The notes under the pieces: generated by a model
The model's input: only the letters and a program-made list of their open reading frames with translations
What the model was told of the DNA's origin: nothing
Database searches by the model: none
From: Woeseiaceae bacterium
Lineage (GTDB): Bacteria > Pseudomonadota > Gammaproteobacteria > Steroidobacterales > Woeseiaceae
NCBI GenBank assembly: GCA_021773075.1
Contig: JAJFKT010000012.1
Coordinates: 186,001 to 250,000, forward strand
Length of the DNA: 64,000 nucleotides
Direction of reading: 5' to 3'
In this document: positions 28,585 through 37,126 of the stretch, piece after piece
Layout of the letters: every line of letters begins with the position of its first letter
Numbering within the stretch: the first letter of the stretch is position 1
Program-made: the position numbers and the translations under genes

Positions 28585-28732
28585 CTTATGGCGTGTAACT
28601 ATCAGCCTATGGTCTTGCCCACAGGATCATCAGTCGACTTGTATGTCACCTTATGGGGTCCAAATGTAAACTTATGCTGTTCACTTAAGTAAGCTTATGG
28701 GGTCAAAATGTAAGCTTATGCGTACCCCCACA
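28585..28732 (-). repeat. Transposon right end with tandem TnsB-binding-site-like units
   Basis: On the plus strand CTTATG (or CCTATG) recurs at 28585, 28606, 28650, 28671, 28694 and 28715, so spacings are 21, 44, 21, 23 and 21 bp. Two of the units (28650-28670 and 28694-28714) are identical at 19 of 21 positions. The array stops at ...CCCCCACA (28732), whose complement TGTGGGGG resembles Tn7 termini. Two-helical-turn spacing is what an array of transposase sites would show. Confidence 0.7.
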
Positions 28733-28743
28733 GGTTGGTCGGC

Positions 28744-29448
28744 CTAACCGCACTTACTGTCGCCGCAGGCCAGACAGGTCTGACAACCGTCCATCATGAT
28801 GACAGCCGCTGTGCTGCACTTGCCGCAGAGCTGCGCACCTTCCGGGTAATCACTTTTGGAGAACGCGTCCCGTTGTTTCTTCGATTCTTCAAATTCTGCG
28901 CGCTTTTCAGCAATGAGTTGTTGCTGACCCGGATCAAGTTCCGGTGAACCGAGTAAGCCGATCATGATGAGGTGCTTCTCCACAATGTGGCCGAGCTCAG
29001 CAATGATCGACGGCATGAACCTGCCACCGGCCTGCCAATAGCCACCGCGAGGATCAAAAACCGCTTTCAGTTCTTCCACAAGAAACGTGACGTCTCCGCC
29101 CTTTCTAAAAACAGCCGACATGATGCGAGTCAGGGCCACGATCCACTGATAGTGGTCGAGGTTTTTTGAATTGATAAATATCTCGAATGGACGGCGTTTC
29201 TCGTGTTCGGTTCCTTCATTCAGAATGAAGTCATTAATCGTCACATACATCGCGTGATCCGATATTGGCGTCTTAACCTTATAGGTCGATCCGACCAGCA
29301 TCTCCGGACGCTCGAGCTTTTCGTGCATACGAATAACTTCGGCACGATCGCCTCCACCTTCGCGTTTGAATTCGCGCTTGGCTTCTTTTTCTTCGGACCC
29401 GGCTTGATTCACCGCGTAACCGACTATTTTTTTATCTACTTTGATCAT
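28744..29448 (-). CDS. NrdJb-like C-terminal partner of class II ribonucleotide reductase
   Basis: A 234-residue protein matching the C-terminal part of B12-dependent ribonucleotide reductases, here encoded apart from the catalytic chain as in Pseudomonas NrdJa/NrdJb. A TSCPD-type domain (about residues 50-160, including VTINDFILNEG and WIVALTRIMSAVFRKGGD) is followed by a terminal cysteine cluster (CGKCSTAAVIMMDGC, then C-x2-C and DSKCG). These cysteines probably re-reduce the active site. It follows nrdJ after 13 bp. Its 3' end lies 11 bp from the Tn7-like right end and may be the attachment site. Confidence 0.88.
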   Translation of the reverse strand: MIKVDKKIVGYAVNQAGSEEKEAKREFKREGGGDRAEVIRMHEKLERPEMLVGSTYKVKTPISDHAMYVTINDFILNEGTEHEKRRPFEIFINSKNLDHYQWIVALTRIMSAVFRKGGDVTFLVEELKAVFDPRGGYWQAGGRFMPSIIAELGHIVEKHLIMIGLLGSPELDPGQQQLIAEKRAEFEESKKQRDAFSKSDYPEGAQLCGKCSTAAVIMMDGCQTCLACGDSKCG

Positions 29449-29461
29449 CTACAAAATCCGT

Positions 29462-31618
29462 CTAAAACTTACCGTAATAGCCTTCTTTCAAGGCATCGAA
29501 CAGATTGGCTGCTGTGTGCACCTCACCGTCGTACTCAATCTCTTCATCGCCCTGCAGGTCAACCGTTGAGCCGTCTTCAAGTGTGAATGTGTACTTCGTA
29601 TTCTTGAGGTCTTTCTCTTTAACCAGAACGCCCTGGAAAGCTTCGGGATTAAAGCGGAACGTCGTACATCCCTTAAGGCCTTGTTTATACGCATACAAAT
29701 AGATGTCTTTGAAGTCATCGTAATCGTAATCAGTAGGAACATTGGCCGTCTTGGAAATCGACGAGTCGACCCATTTCTGAGCAGCCGCCTGAATATCGAC
29801 ATGCTGCTTCGGCGTTACTTCGTCTGCCGTGATGAAATAGTCGGGCAAATTATTGGGTACCGCGTCATCGCCCACGCCGCCGGGCATGCCGTCCGGATCC
29901 ACCGCTTCGCGGTAGGCCAGCAGTTCGAACGAGAAGACGTCAACTTTTTCCTTGCTCTTCTTGCCCTGACGAATCACATTGCGGAAGTAATGATGCGCAA
30001 AGCTTGGCTCAATTCCGTTGCTCGCATTATTCGCCAGCGACAATGAAATCGTGCCTGTCGGCGCTATCGAGCTGTGGTGTGTGAAACGGGCCCCGGTTTC
30101 CGCCAGTTTCTCAACCAACTCAGGTGCTTCAACTGCAATTCGTTGCATGTAGCGGCTGTATCGTGCATGCAGGATGCGGCCCGGAACTTTATCGCCAACC
30201 AGATAGCCATCGTCGCGCATCTCAGGACGTTTGCGCAACATCTCATCCGTCACCTCAAAGGTTTCGTTCATGATCGGCGCCGGGCCTTTTTCTACCGACA
30301 ACTCAAGGCCCTCTTCCCAACCCGCTATGGCGAGTTGTCGTGCAACCTCCTCGGTGAATTCAATCGCGTCCGGCTCGCCATATTTCATGCGCTGCATAGT
30401 GATCGTCGACCCAAGGCCCAAAAAGCCCATACCGTGGCGGCGTTTGCGTTGAATCTCATTGCGTTGCTGCGGCAATGGCAGGCCATTGATCTCGACAACA
30501 TTATCCAACATGCGCGTAAACAGCTTCACGACCTTGCGGAAATTATCCCAGTCAAAGTCGGCTTCCGCTGTAAACGGTTTGCTGACAAATCGCGTCAGGT
30601 TTATCGACCCGAGCAAACACGAACCGTAGGGCGGCAATGGCTGCTCTCCACACGGATTCGTTGCACGAATATTTTCGCAAAACCAGTTGTTGTTCATTTC
30701 GTTGACCTTGTCGATCAACACAAAGCCTGGCTCCGCGAAGTCGTAGGTCGATGCCATGATGATGTCCCAAACACGGCGAGCAGGCAGCGTCTTGTATATT
30801 TTGCAGGCCGCCAGACCTTCATTGTCTGTGACGTAATTGCCAGCCTCCGGCCATTCGCGCCAGACGAACTGCGACTCGTCCGTGACATCAAGACCGTCGA
30901 CCTCAACTTCCTTCGACGTTACCGGAAAAGCGAGCCTCCAATCGTCCTCGCTGACGACGGCTTGCATGAACTCATCGGTGACGAGTAAGGATAAATTGAA
31001 CTGGCGAAGGCGGCCGTCTTCCCGCTTGGCCCGAATGAATTCCATGACGTCAGGATGGCCAACATCGAAGGTGCCCATCTGCGCACCACGTCGACCACCG
31101 GCGGAAGACACGGTGAAGCACATCTTGTCGTAGATATCCATGAACGACAAAGGACCCGAGGTGTAAGCGCCCGCACCCGTTACATACGCACCTTTCGGTC
31201 GCAATGTTGAGAATTCATAACCAATCCCGCAACCGGCTTTCAGCGTCAATCCCGCCTCATGCACCTTGTTAAGGATATTGTCCATGGAATCACCGACGGT
31301 ACCCGAAACAGTACAGTTGATTGTCGATGTTGCCGGCTTGTGCTCGTTTGCGCCGGCATTGGAAATAATACGGCCAGCCGGGATTGCGCCGCTGCGCAAT
31401 GCCCAAACGAATTCCTTAAAATAGTGATCCCGCTTTGATTCGACTTCTACATCAGCCAGCGCCCGAGCCACCCGTTTGTAGGTATCGTCAATATTCTCAT
31501 CGATTTTCGAGCCATCTTTGGCTGTAAGTCGATATTTGGCATCCCAAATATCGAGAGATGCTGCTTGAAATTCTATGTCGGTAACCGTGTGCGTATCCAA
31601 ATGAACGGCAGACTTCAT
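29462..31618 (-). CDS. nrdJ: Adenosylcobalamin-dependent ribonucleotide reductase, catalytic subunit
   Basis: A 718-residue class II reductase that makes deoxyribonucleotides aerobically or anaerobically using B12. Key segments are INCTVSGT (first redox cysteine), KAGCGIGYEFSTLRPKGAYVTG, SSAGGRRGAQMGTF and NPCGEQPLPPYGSCLLGSINL, which carries the radical cysteine and the catalytic Glu. The cysteine-rich tail is supplied by the next gene. A strong sigma-70 promoter and an NrdR-type box lie upstream. A purine-rich ribosome-binding region (GGGGAG) precedes the ATG. No cobalamin riboswitch is visible in the leader of about 165 nt. Confidence 0.95.
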   Translation of the reverse strand: MKSAVHLDTHTVTDIEFQAASLDIWDAKYRLTAKDGSKIDENIDDTYKRVARALADVEVESKRDHYFKEFVWALRSGAIPAGRIISNAGANEHKPATSTINCTVSGTVGDSMDNILNKVHEAGLTLKAGCGIGYEFSTLRPKGAYVTGAGAYTSGPLSFMDIYDKMCFTVSSAGGRRGAQMGTFDVGHPDVMEFIRAKREDGRLRQFNLSLLVTDEFMQAVVSEDDWRLAFPVTSKEVEVDGLDVTDESQFVWREWPEAGNYVTDNEGLAACKIYKTLPARRVWDIIMASTYDFAEPGFVLIDKVNEMNNNWFCENIRATNPCGEQPLPPYGSCLLGSINLTRFVSKPFTAEADFDWDNFRKVVKLFTRMLDNVVEINGLPLPQQRNEIQRKRRHGMGFLGLGSTITMQRMKYGEPDAIEFTEEVARQLAIAGWEEGLELSVEKGPAPIMNETFEVTDEMLRKRPEMRDDGYLVGDKVPGRILHARYSRYMQRIAVEAPELVEKLAETGARFTHHSSIAPTGTISLSLANNASNGIEPSFAHHYFRNVIRQGKKSKEKVDVFSFELLAYREAVDPDGMPGGVGDDAVPNNLPDYFITADEVTPKQHVDIQAAAQKWVDSSISKTANVPTDYDYDDFKDIYLYAYKQGLKGCTTFRFNPEAFQGVLVKEKDLKNTKYTFTLEDGSTVDLQGDEEIEYDGEVHTAANLFDALKEGYYGKF

Positions 31619-31763
31619 CGGTCTTCTTACTCCCCTGTACTCCCTTAGGAGACCCCAAATACATCATGACTATCTGTTTTTCTTAGGGAAAAGGACCCCG
31701 CTCGCCGGCGGCCAGAAAACGCGCGACGAGAGCCGTAAACGGCCTCTTTTCCTCTTTGAGTAG

Positions 31764-31779
31764 ACACAAGATGTAGTGT
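31764..31779. promoter_or_regulatory. NrdR-box-like operator for nrdJ
   Basis: ACACAAGATGTAGTGT matches the palindromic NrdR box pattern (ACAC...AT..TAGTGT). It lies just downstream of the nrdJ -10 element, at the expected transcription start, so NrdR binding would block initiation. Confidence 0.65.
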
Positions 31780-31792
31780 CTGAGTGATGACA

Positions 31793-31821
31793 AGATTATG
31801 CCCGAATGGGACTTCTGTCAA
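31793..31821 (-). promoter_or_regulatory. Sigma-70 promoter of nrdJ
   Basis: On the minus strand TTGACA (31816-31821), a 17-bp spacer, and TAATCT (31793-31798). This is near consensus and is followed by the NrdR-like box. The remaining 31822-32025 part of the intergenic region is AT-rich and holds a second box but no gene. Confidence 0.75.
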
Positions 31822-31942
31822 GCGTTTTGCGGTTTTTTTTATATAGATGTTTTTATTAAAAAATCAATGAGTTACGATATATATGTCAGTAAGTCCTTTA
31901 AAAATAGGACAAAAAAAATGACACTTTTGCTAAATTTCCAAT

Positions 31943-31958
31943 CCACTAGATATAGTGG
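31943..31958. promoter_or_regulatory. Second NrdR-box-like palindrome
   Basis: CCACTAGATATAGTGG, a 16-bp near-perfect palindrome resembling NrdR boxes, lies about 180 bp upstream of the first. NrdR boxes usually come in closely spaced pairs, so this distance is unusual and the call is tentative. Confidence 0.4.
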
Positions 31959-32025
31959 CATGTTTTCGACCTGAATAGTGGCGTCGAAAGACTGCAATTT
32001 ATCGTTTTCGCCACGAAAAAGGGCT

Positions 32026-32053
32026 CTTGAAATGGGAATTGGCGGCCTCAAAT
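32026..32053 (+). promoter_or_regulatory. Sigma-32-like heat-shock promoter
   Basis: CTTGAAA, 13 bp, CCTCAAAT matches the heat-shock pattern CTTGAA-N13-CCCCATnT with two changes. It ends 34 bp before the Hsp20 start codon. Confidence 0.6.
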
Positions 32054-32087
32054 AAGCGATCACCAAACACTCTATCGGGAGAAAATT

Positions 32088-32504
32088 ATGAGAATTGCTC
32101 GCTTCGAACCCTGGCCCTACGCCGAATTCCTGCGGCGTGACCCAAGCCCCAGCGTCCCGCAGAAAACGCGCTCGGACTGGGTGCCAGCTGTCGACATTAT
32201 TGAAGAAAAAGACCACTTTTTGTTGCGCGCGGACGTACCGGGCGTCAATGCCGAGGACATCGACGTGTCTATGGATGCCGGTGTTTTGACCGTGTCCGGC
32301 GTTCGACATCAGGAAACGCGCGAAGAAAAAACAGAGCTTCGGCGTGCTGAGCGTACTAAAGGACACTTCCTGCGCAGCTTCACACTGCCAGAGACCGCAA
32401 ATACCGACGACGTTTCAGCCAAATGCAGTAACGGCGTTTTGGAGGTCTCTATCCCTAAACAGCCAGAAATACAGGCGCGCCGGATCACGGTCGAGGCCGC
32501 CTGA
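32088..32504 (+). CDS. Hsp20/alpha-crystallin family small heat shock protein
   Basis: A 138-residue ATP-independent holdase chaperone. The alpha-crystallin domain spans about residues 27-128, with WVPAVDIIEEKDHFLLRADVPG at its start, GVLTVSG in the middle and the signature NGVLEVSIPK at the end. The C-terminal ARRITVEAA supplies the I-x-V motif used in oligomer assembly. A GGGAG site lies 6 nt before the ATG, and a heat-shock-type promoter precedes it. The gene is monocistronic and is followed by a strong hairpin. Confidence 0.93.
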   Translation: MRIARFEPWPYAEFLRRDPSPSVPQKTRSDWVPAVDIIEEKDHFLLRADVPGVNAEDIDVSMDAGVLTVSGVRHQETREEKTELRRAERTKGHFLRSFTLPETANTDDVSAKCSNGVLEVSIPKQPEIQARRITVEAA

Positions 32505-32522
32505 TTGAGTACATTGGCGATT

Positions 32523-32553
32523 GCCTGAGCGCGACGGAGTCGCGCGCTCAGGC
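32523..32553 (+). terminator. Terminator-like hairpin after the Hsp20 gene
   Basis: An 11-bp perfect stem (GCCTGAGCGCG with its complement) around a 9-nt loop sits 18 bp after the Hsp20 stop. The T-tract is poor (ATCTTCAT), so termination strength is uncertain. Confidence 0.5.
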
Positions 32554-32583
32554 ATCTTCATGGAGGCCTGTAATTATCTGTGC

Positions 32584-32611
32584 GAAACTTGTCATTAGCT
32601 GACTTGTCGCA
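32584..32611 (+). promoter_or_regulatory. Possible sigma-E-type promoter of the Do protease gene
   Basis: GAAACTT, 16 bp, TCGCA resembles the envelope-stress pattern GGAACTT-N16-TCTGA and lies 75 bp before the protease start. Periplasmic Do proteases are often sigma-E controlled. The match is partial. Confidence 0.3.
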
Positions 32612-32685
32612 CTTAAATGTTCACGCTTGATTCAGCTCGAGAAAACTAATCTGGCTATGATTTGCAGTATCGATTGAGAGAAAAT

Positions 32686-34056
32686 ATGACGACGAAACTC
32701 AAAAACACCTTACCCGCGCTGATCAGCGCCATGCTGTTGGCTCTGGCTTATGTTCAATCAGCGGGCGCTGCGTTACCACAGAGCGTCAAAGGTGAACCCG
32801 TTACCAGCCTGGCCCCACTGGTCGAGGAGGCGTCGCCCGCCGTCGTTAATATTCGCGTCAGCCAAACCATTACGAATCGCAGGTCCTTTAGCGACGATGC
32901 CTTCCGTCGATTCTTCGGTTTACCGGATGGTGGCAGCGGTGGTGGTTCATCACAGGAAGTCGCCAGTGCCGGATCGGGCGTCATTATTGACGCAAAACGC
33001 GGCTACATCCTGACCAACCACCATGTTGTTGGCGATGCCGACAAAATTCAAATTACGTTGATAGACGGTACGGAGCATGATGCCGAAATGGTCGGCTCTG
33101 ATCCTGCCACTGATATTGCGGTGATTAAGGTCGAGGCCGAAGGGCTGACAGAAATGGCTATCGGCGATTCAACGAGTGCGCGCGTGGGCGATTTCGTCAT
33201 TGCTATCGGCAACCCGTTCGGCCTTGGGCACACCGTGACCTCTGGCATTATTAGTGCGCTTGGCCGCACCGGAATCAGCCGTGACGGCTACGAGGACTTT
33301 ATCCAGACAGATGCGTCTATTAACCCTGGTAATTCAGGCGGCGCACTGGTCAATATGAACGGCGAGCTGATCGGCATCAACTCGGCCATCATTAGCCGCT
33401 CCGGCGGCAACGTTGGAATCGGTTTTGCGGTTCCGACGGAGATCGCCAGTTCGATAATGAACCAGATCCTCGACTTTGGTGAAATACGTCGCGGCCTCCT
33501 GGGCGTCAACATCCAGACCATTGACGCGGAAGCGGCAGAAGCCCTCGGCAATGATATTGACAACGGCGCATTGATTACTGGCATTCAGTCCGACAGCGCG
33601 GCGGAATTAGCTGGACTTCAGGTCGGCGACATTATTGTCGAGGTAAACGGCAAGAAGGTCGACGGTGGACCGGAGCTCAGAAATCGTATTGGTCTGCTGC
33701 GCTCCGGCGAACAAGTCAATATCAAGTACGTCCGCGACAATAATACGCTTTCGACTCAAGCTGAATTAGGTCAGGCGCAAAGCCAGATGGTACTCGGAGA
33801 GGAAATTCATCCCGGTCTGGCAGGCTCGGTATTTGCTGCCGCCGCAACAAGCGGCGAGAGTGGCATTGAGATCGGTGAGGTCCTTGAAGGCACTCCCGCA
33901 GCGCAGCGAGGTCTTCGCACCGGCGACTTGATCACTCACGTCAATCGGGCTCGAGTTCACGACCTGCAGGATCTACGTGAGATTGCATCGCGCTATGACA
34001 TTTTGTTTCTGAACGTGCGCCGTGGTGATCGAGCGCTGATGTTTCAAATTCGCTAG
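32686..34056 (+). CDS. Do-family periplasmic serine endopeptidase (DegP/DegQ-like)
   Basis: About 456 residues. A signal peptide ends near SAGA. The trypsin-like protease domain has the triad His in ILTNHHVVG, Asp in ATDIAVIKV and Ser in NPGNSGGAL. Two PDZ domains follow (starting near RRGLLGVNIQ and near GIEIGEVLEG), with a shortened second PDZ. The protein degrades or refolds damaged periplasmic proteins as a cage-forming oligomer. The ATG at 32686 opens the signal peptide; an upstream in-frame TTG is unlikely. The lytic transglycosylase gene follows after 36 bp. Confidence 0.93.
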   Translation: MTTKLKNTLPALISAMLLALAYVQSAGAALPQSVKGEPVTSLAPLVEEASPAVVNIRVSQTITNRRSFSDDAFRRFFGLPDGGSGGGSSQEVASAGSGVIIDAKRGYILTNHHVVGDADKIQITLIDGTEHDAEMVGSDPATDIAVIKVEAEGLTEMAIGDSTSARVGDFVIAIGNPFGLGHTVTSGIISALGRTGISRDGYEDFIQTDASINPGNSGGALVNMNGELIGINSAIISRSGGNVGIGFAVPTEIASSIMNQILDFGEIRRGLLGVNIQTIDAEAAEALGNDIDNGALITGIQSDSAAELAGLQVGDIIVEVNGKKVDGGPELRNRIGLLRSGEQVNIKYVRDNNTLSTQAELGQAQSQMVLGEEIHPGLAGSVFAAAATSGESGIEIGEVLEGTPAAQRGLRTGDLITHVNRARVHDLQDLREIASRYDILFLNVRRGDRALMFQIR

Positions 34057-34092
34057 ACTCTTCAGGTTAATTCATGAGGTACGTGCCGACCT

Positions 34093-36063
34093 ATGCGCCA
34101 ACCGTTCGTCGTCGTTCGAATATTCCTTGTTGCAAGCCTCTTGTGGGGCATAAACGCGACGGCGGGAGAGCTTGAGCGACAGCGCAGCCTGTTTCGCGAT
34201 GTATTCGCCGAGGTCGAGCGGGGCAATTGGAACGCAATTGAAGAACTCGCGGCTGAAGATCAGAAATCGCTACGCCGCTACCTGCTTTGGCCAGACTTGC
34301 GCGCGACCTGGCTACGAGCCAATATCGACTCTGTATCGCGCGCGGATATCGATGCCTTCGTTCAGCGATATGGGATTCTGAAGCCTGCCCGGGAGCTTCG
34401 CTACCGCTACGCGCTCAATTTTATCCGCAACAAGGATTTCGCGGGCTACCTGAAAATCTACGAACAGTTCTATCAGGGACTGGATATCGAGAAACTCGAC
34501 TGTCTCGCATTGCAGTCGGAAATCAAAGCCGGACGCCATCGACGTGTTGAGATTCGCGCTGTCGACCTTTGGCTGGTTGGCAAAAGTCAGGTCAGTGAGT
34601 GCGATCCGGTATTCGAATACCTGGATGAACGCCGGCTCCTGGGCGTCGTGGAATATAAGCTTCGATTTGATCTCGCTGTCACCGCGCGAAACTTCACATT
34701 GGCAAAATGGCTGGCGAAGAGCATTGACCAGCGCCACGTTGATATCGCGCTTGACTGGCAGCAGTCGCAGACGAATCCTGCAGACTTCCTGAAACAAAAG
34801 CGGAATCGAAGCGATGACCGGTCTTTGCGCGATCAGCTCGTATACGCAGCCGAACAGCTCACTTATCGCGACCCGGAGCTTGCCTACGACTTGTGGCATA
34901 AAGTTTCGACCAAACACGACTTTTCCGAAGCGCAAAAACTTCGCACGGCACAACATATTGCGTTGTGGACCGCTCGGGATAATTTACCCGGTGCCTACGA
35001 ACGACTTGTGAGGCTGCCACCCGCGGCACAAAGTGATGAGGTATTGCGCTGGCGTGCCCGCGTAAGTCTCCGTAAAGCTCAGTGGAATCAGTTGCTGACC
35101 GACGTGAACGCAATGCCGGACGTCGAGCGGAATTCTGAGGAATGGCGCTACTGGCGCGCCATTGCACAAATCGAATCCGGGCAGGCATTGGACGCAATTG
35201 CAGCCCTTGAATCTCTTAGGCTCGAGCGCAGTTTCTATGGCTTTCTTGCCGCCGACAAACTCGCTAAAGATTATGCGCTTGACCACACCCGACTAATGGT
35301 CGATGAAGCAAGATTATCTGAGTTGGAATCTCGCCCCGAGATCCAGCGAGCCCGCGAATTATTTTACGTAGGCCAGGACGGACGCGGCCGTTCGGAATGG
35401 GACTCAGCGCTGCGTCATTTTTCTGCCGATGACAAAGTACAAGCGGCCGTTCTTGCACACCGTTGGGGCTGGCATTCGCGAGCGATCGCCGCGGCGGCGA
35501 ATATTGGTCAGTACGATGATCTGTTTATCCGCTACCCTCTACCCTACCAGGAGACATTTGAGACGTATTCCACTCAGGCCAGCATCGCACCGACCTGGGC
35601 ATACGGGATTGCCCGCAGCGAAAGCCTGTTCATGCGCGATGTGAAATCAAATGCAGGCGCGATCGGTCTTATGCAGCTTATGCCGGCCACCGGCCGTGAT
35701 GTCGCGAAGAAGATCAAGCTGCCCTTTGCGGGACTTACTACGCTTGTCGACCCGGTAAGCAACATCCTCCTCGGCACGACTTATCTCGGGCAAATGTCTG
35801 CTCGCTACGGTGGTAATCAGGTATTGGCGACGGCTGCCTACAATGCCGGACCGCATCGAGTTGACCGCTGGCTACCGGAAAATGGCGAACTCGACGCCCG
35901 GGTCTGGATTGAGAATATCCCGTTCAATGAAACTCGCAAGTACGTGAAACGGGTTCTGGCGGCACAGGCAATTTTTCACTGGCGTATGACCGGCGAGATT
36001 CGACGTTTATCGGACGAGCTGGCTCTCGTTCGAGCCCAAACCGAGCGCGTCGCCAGCCGCTAA
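34093..36063 (+). CDS. slt: Soluble lytic murein transglycosylase (Slt70 type)
   Basis: A 656-residue periplasmic peptidoglycan-cleaving enzyme that leaves 1,6-anhydro ends. A signal peptide ends near ATAG. The long alpha-helical superhelix (doughnut) spans about residues 25-480. The catalytic SLT domain follows, with the catalytic Glu in IARSESLF and the family motifs GAIGLMQLMPATG and ATAAYNAGPHRV. The length is close to the E. coli enzyme. The 3' end overlaps the convergent aminopeptidase gene by 57 bp. Confidence 0.94.
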   Translation: MRQPFVVVRIFLVASLLWGINATAGELERQRSLFRDVFAEVERGNWNAIEELAAEDQKSLRRYLLWPDLRATWLRANIDSVSRADIDAFVQRYGILKPARELRYRYALNFIRNKDFAGYLKIYEQFYQGLDIEKLDCLALQSEIKAGRHRRVEIRAVDLWLVGKSQVSECDPVFEYLDERRLLGVVEYKLRFDLAVTARNFTLAKWLAKSIDQRHVDIALDWQQSQTNPADFLKQKRNRSDDRSLRDQLVYAAEQLTYRDPELAYDLWHKVSTKHDFSEAQKLRTAQHIALWTARDNLPGAYERLVRLPPAAQSDEVLRWRARVSLRKAQWNQLLTDVNAMPDVERNSEEWRYWRAIAQIESGQALDAIAALESLRLERSFYGFLAADKLAKDYALDHTRLMVDEARLSELESRPEIQRARELFYVGQDGRGRSEWDSALRHFSADDKVQAAVLAHRWGWHSRAIAAAANIGQYDDLFIRYPLPYQETFETYSTQASIAPTWAYGIARSESLFMRDVKSNAGAIGLMQLMPATGRDVAKKIKLPFAGLTTLVDPVSNILLGTTYLGQMSARYGGNQVLATAAYNAGPHRVDRWLPENGELDARVWIENIPFNETRKYVKRVLAAQAIFHWRMTGEIRRLSDELALVRAQTERVASR

Positions 36064-37065
36064 CTGCACCTCCCTTTCTGTGGCCGACATTGCCGCAAGA
36101 CGCTTTACCTCCGCATAGAAACATTGCATTTCGCGGCCGCATTTTGCGTATACGGATCGAAAGGCGGGAAGCAGGCCTTCGTAGAGGGTTGTCGAAATCA
36201 GGCGCGCATTGTTTAGCTCCCCGCTGTACCAGCCGGAATTCTCACGTCCGTTAGCGACCAAAAATGTGCTGATCTGATCTGCCAACTTCTCCAGGGCCTC
36301 GCTTTTCAACGCGCGTTTGTCGAAGTCATCGCTGTCAGATTGATATACGATTTCGAGCGCTTCTCGCGCATCAGCAACGAGTCCGGATATCACCTGCTGC
36401 AGATCCCGCGCCTCCCGATAATCCGCCATCTTGCCCATTTCGTCGCGCGATTCGAGCCAGCGCTGCACACCGATCTCCTCCACGGAAGTCGCAAAGGATT
36501 CGTTGAATGCGGAGTCGCCTTTTATGTACACAACCTGGTGCGCCAGCTCGTGAAAAAGGACGGCGACCAATGCAACATCATCCCAACGCATCATCGTGCT
36601 CAATATCGGATCATTGAATTTACCCAAGGTCGAATACGCAGCGACGCCACCAACAGCCACGTCGTATCCCTTTGCGGCGAGTTGTTCCGACTTCTTTACA
36701 GCAGCAGCGCGGGAAAAATAGCCGCGATAACTCACGCAGCCAGCTACAGGAAAACACCACTGTTTCGGCTGCAGCGAAAACTCCGGGGCCGCAAAAACAT
36801 TCCAGACGACATAGTCCCGTTCCAACTCGGTGTAACTGCGATAGCTCTTGTTGTCCGGCAGGCCGAGGTGACTAACAGAAAAATCCCTGGCCTCAGTGAG
36901 AATGCGCAATCGAGCCGCAAGTTCGGGTGTTGTTTGTGGATCAACCAAGACCTCACCAATTGGCTCTCGTTTGCGGATAACCTCCCACTGGCCAGCGGCG
37001 GCCTGCATGTAATAGCAACCCGTCAGCGGCAAACACAAAATCAGCATAATCAGGATTCTTGCCAT
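36007..37065 (-). CDS. Zinc-dependent aminopeptidase lipoprotein (PF10023 type)
   Basis: About 352 residues. The leader MARILIMLILCLPLTGC ends in a lipobox, so the protein should be lipid-anchored. The zinc motif is HELAHQ, and the downstream NESFATSVEEIG supplies the third ligand region. The C-terminal half is helical. The family is annotated as putative aminopeptidase; its substrate is unknown. The ATG at 37065 starts the lipoprotein signal; an ATG at 37089 adds an unlikely charged extension. It converges with slt, and the two coding regions overlap by 57 bp. Confidence 0.85.
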   Translation of the reverse strand: MARILIMLILCLPLTGCYYMQAAAGQWEVIRKREPIGEVLVDPQTTPELAARLRILTEARDFSVSHLGLPDNKSYRSYTELERDYVVWNVFAAPEFSLQPKQWCFPVAGCVSYRGYFSRAAAVKKSEQLAAKGYDVAVGGVAAYSTLGKFNDPILSTMMRWDDVALVAVLFHELAHQVVYIKGDSAFNESFATSVEEIGVQRWLESRDEMGKMADYREARDLQQVISGLVADAREALEIVYQSDSDDFDKRALKSEALEKLADQISTFLVANGRENSGWYSGELNNARLISTTLYEGLLPAFRSVYAKCGREMQCFYAEVKRLAAMSATEREVQLAAGDALGLGSNESQLVR

Positions 37066-37126
37066 GACCCACTCTGCTGCTTCGGGCACCGGAACGTCAA
37101 CCGCAAATGTCGGTTAGTATTGCGCC

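Larger units (their letters stand above)
11786..28732 (-). mobile_element. Tn7-like transposon (tnsABC-tniQ) with Argonaute cargo; left end approximate
   Basis: The element contains all four core Tn7-like genes in canonical order (tnsA, tnsB, tnsC, tniQ) on the minus strand. The right end at 28732 reads TGTGGGGGTACGCATAAG going inward, like the TGTGGG termini of Tn7. It is backed by tandem 21-23 bp repeat units that look like TnsB-binding sites, and lies 11 bp past the 3' end of a conserved core gene, as Tn7 lies beyond glmS. Cargo (Argonaute, nuclease, STAND NTPase, regulators) sits between this end and tnsA. The left coordinate is only the end of the last likely element gene; no left terminus or target duplication was found. 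No cas genes are present, so this is not a CRISPR-associated transposon. Confidence 0.7.

Noticed and set aside
28650-28714. Same repeat family as the GGGGTC units at 63781-63843
   Set aside because: Only the GGGGTC core is common; the regular 21-23 bp CTTATG spacing is specific to the transposon end.
30074-30988. 304-residue plus-strand frame
   Set aside because: It lies wholly within nrdJ, and its product has no recognisable domain.
31619-31790. Cobalamin riboswitch in the nrdJ leader
   Set aside because: The leader lacks the B12-box pattern; only small hairpins are visible.
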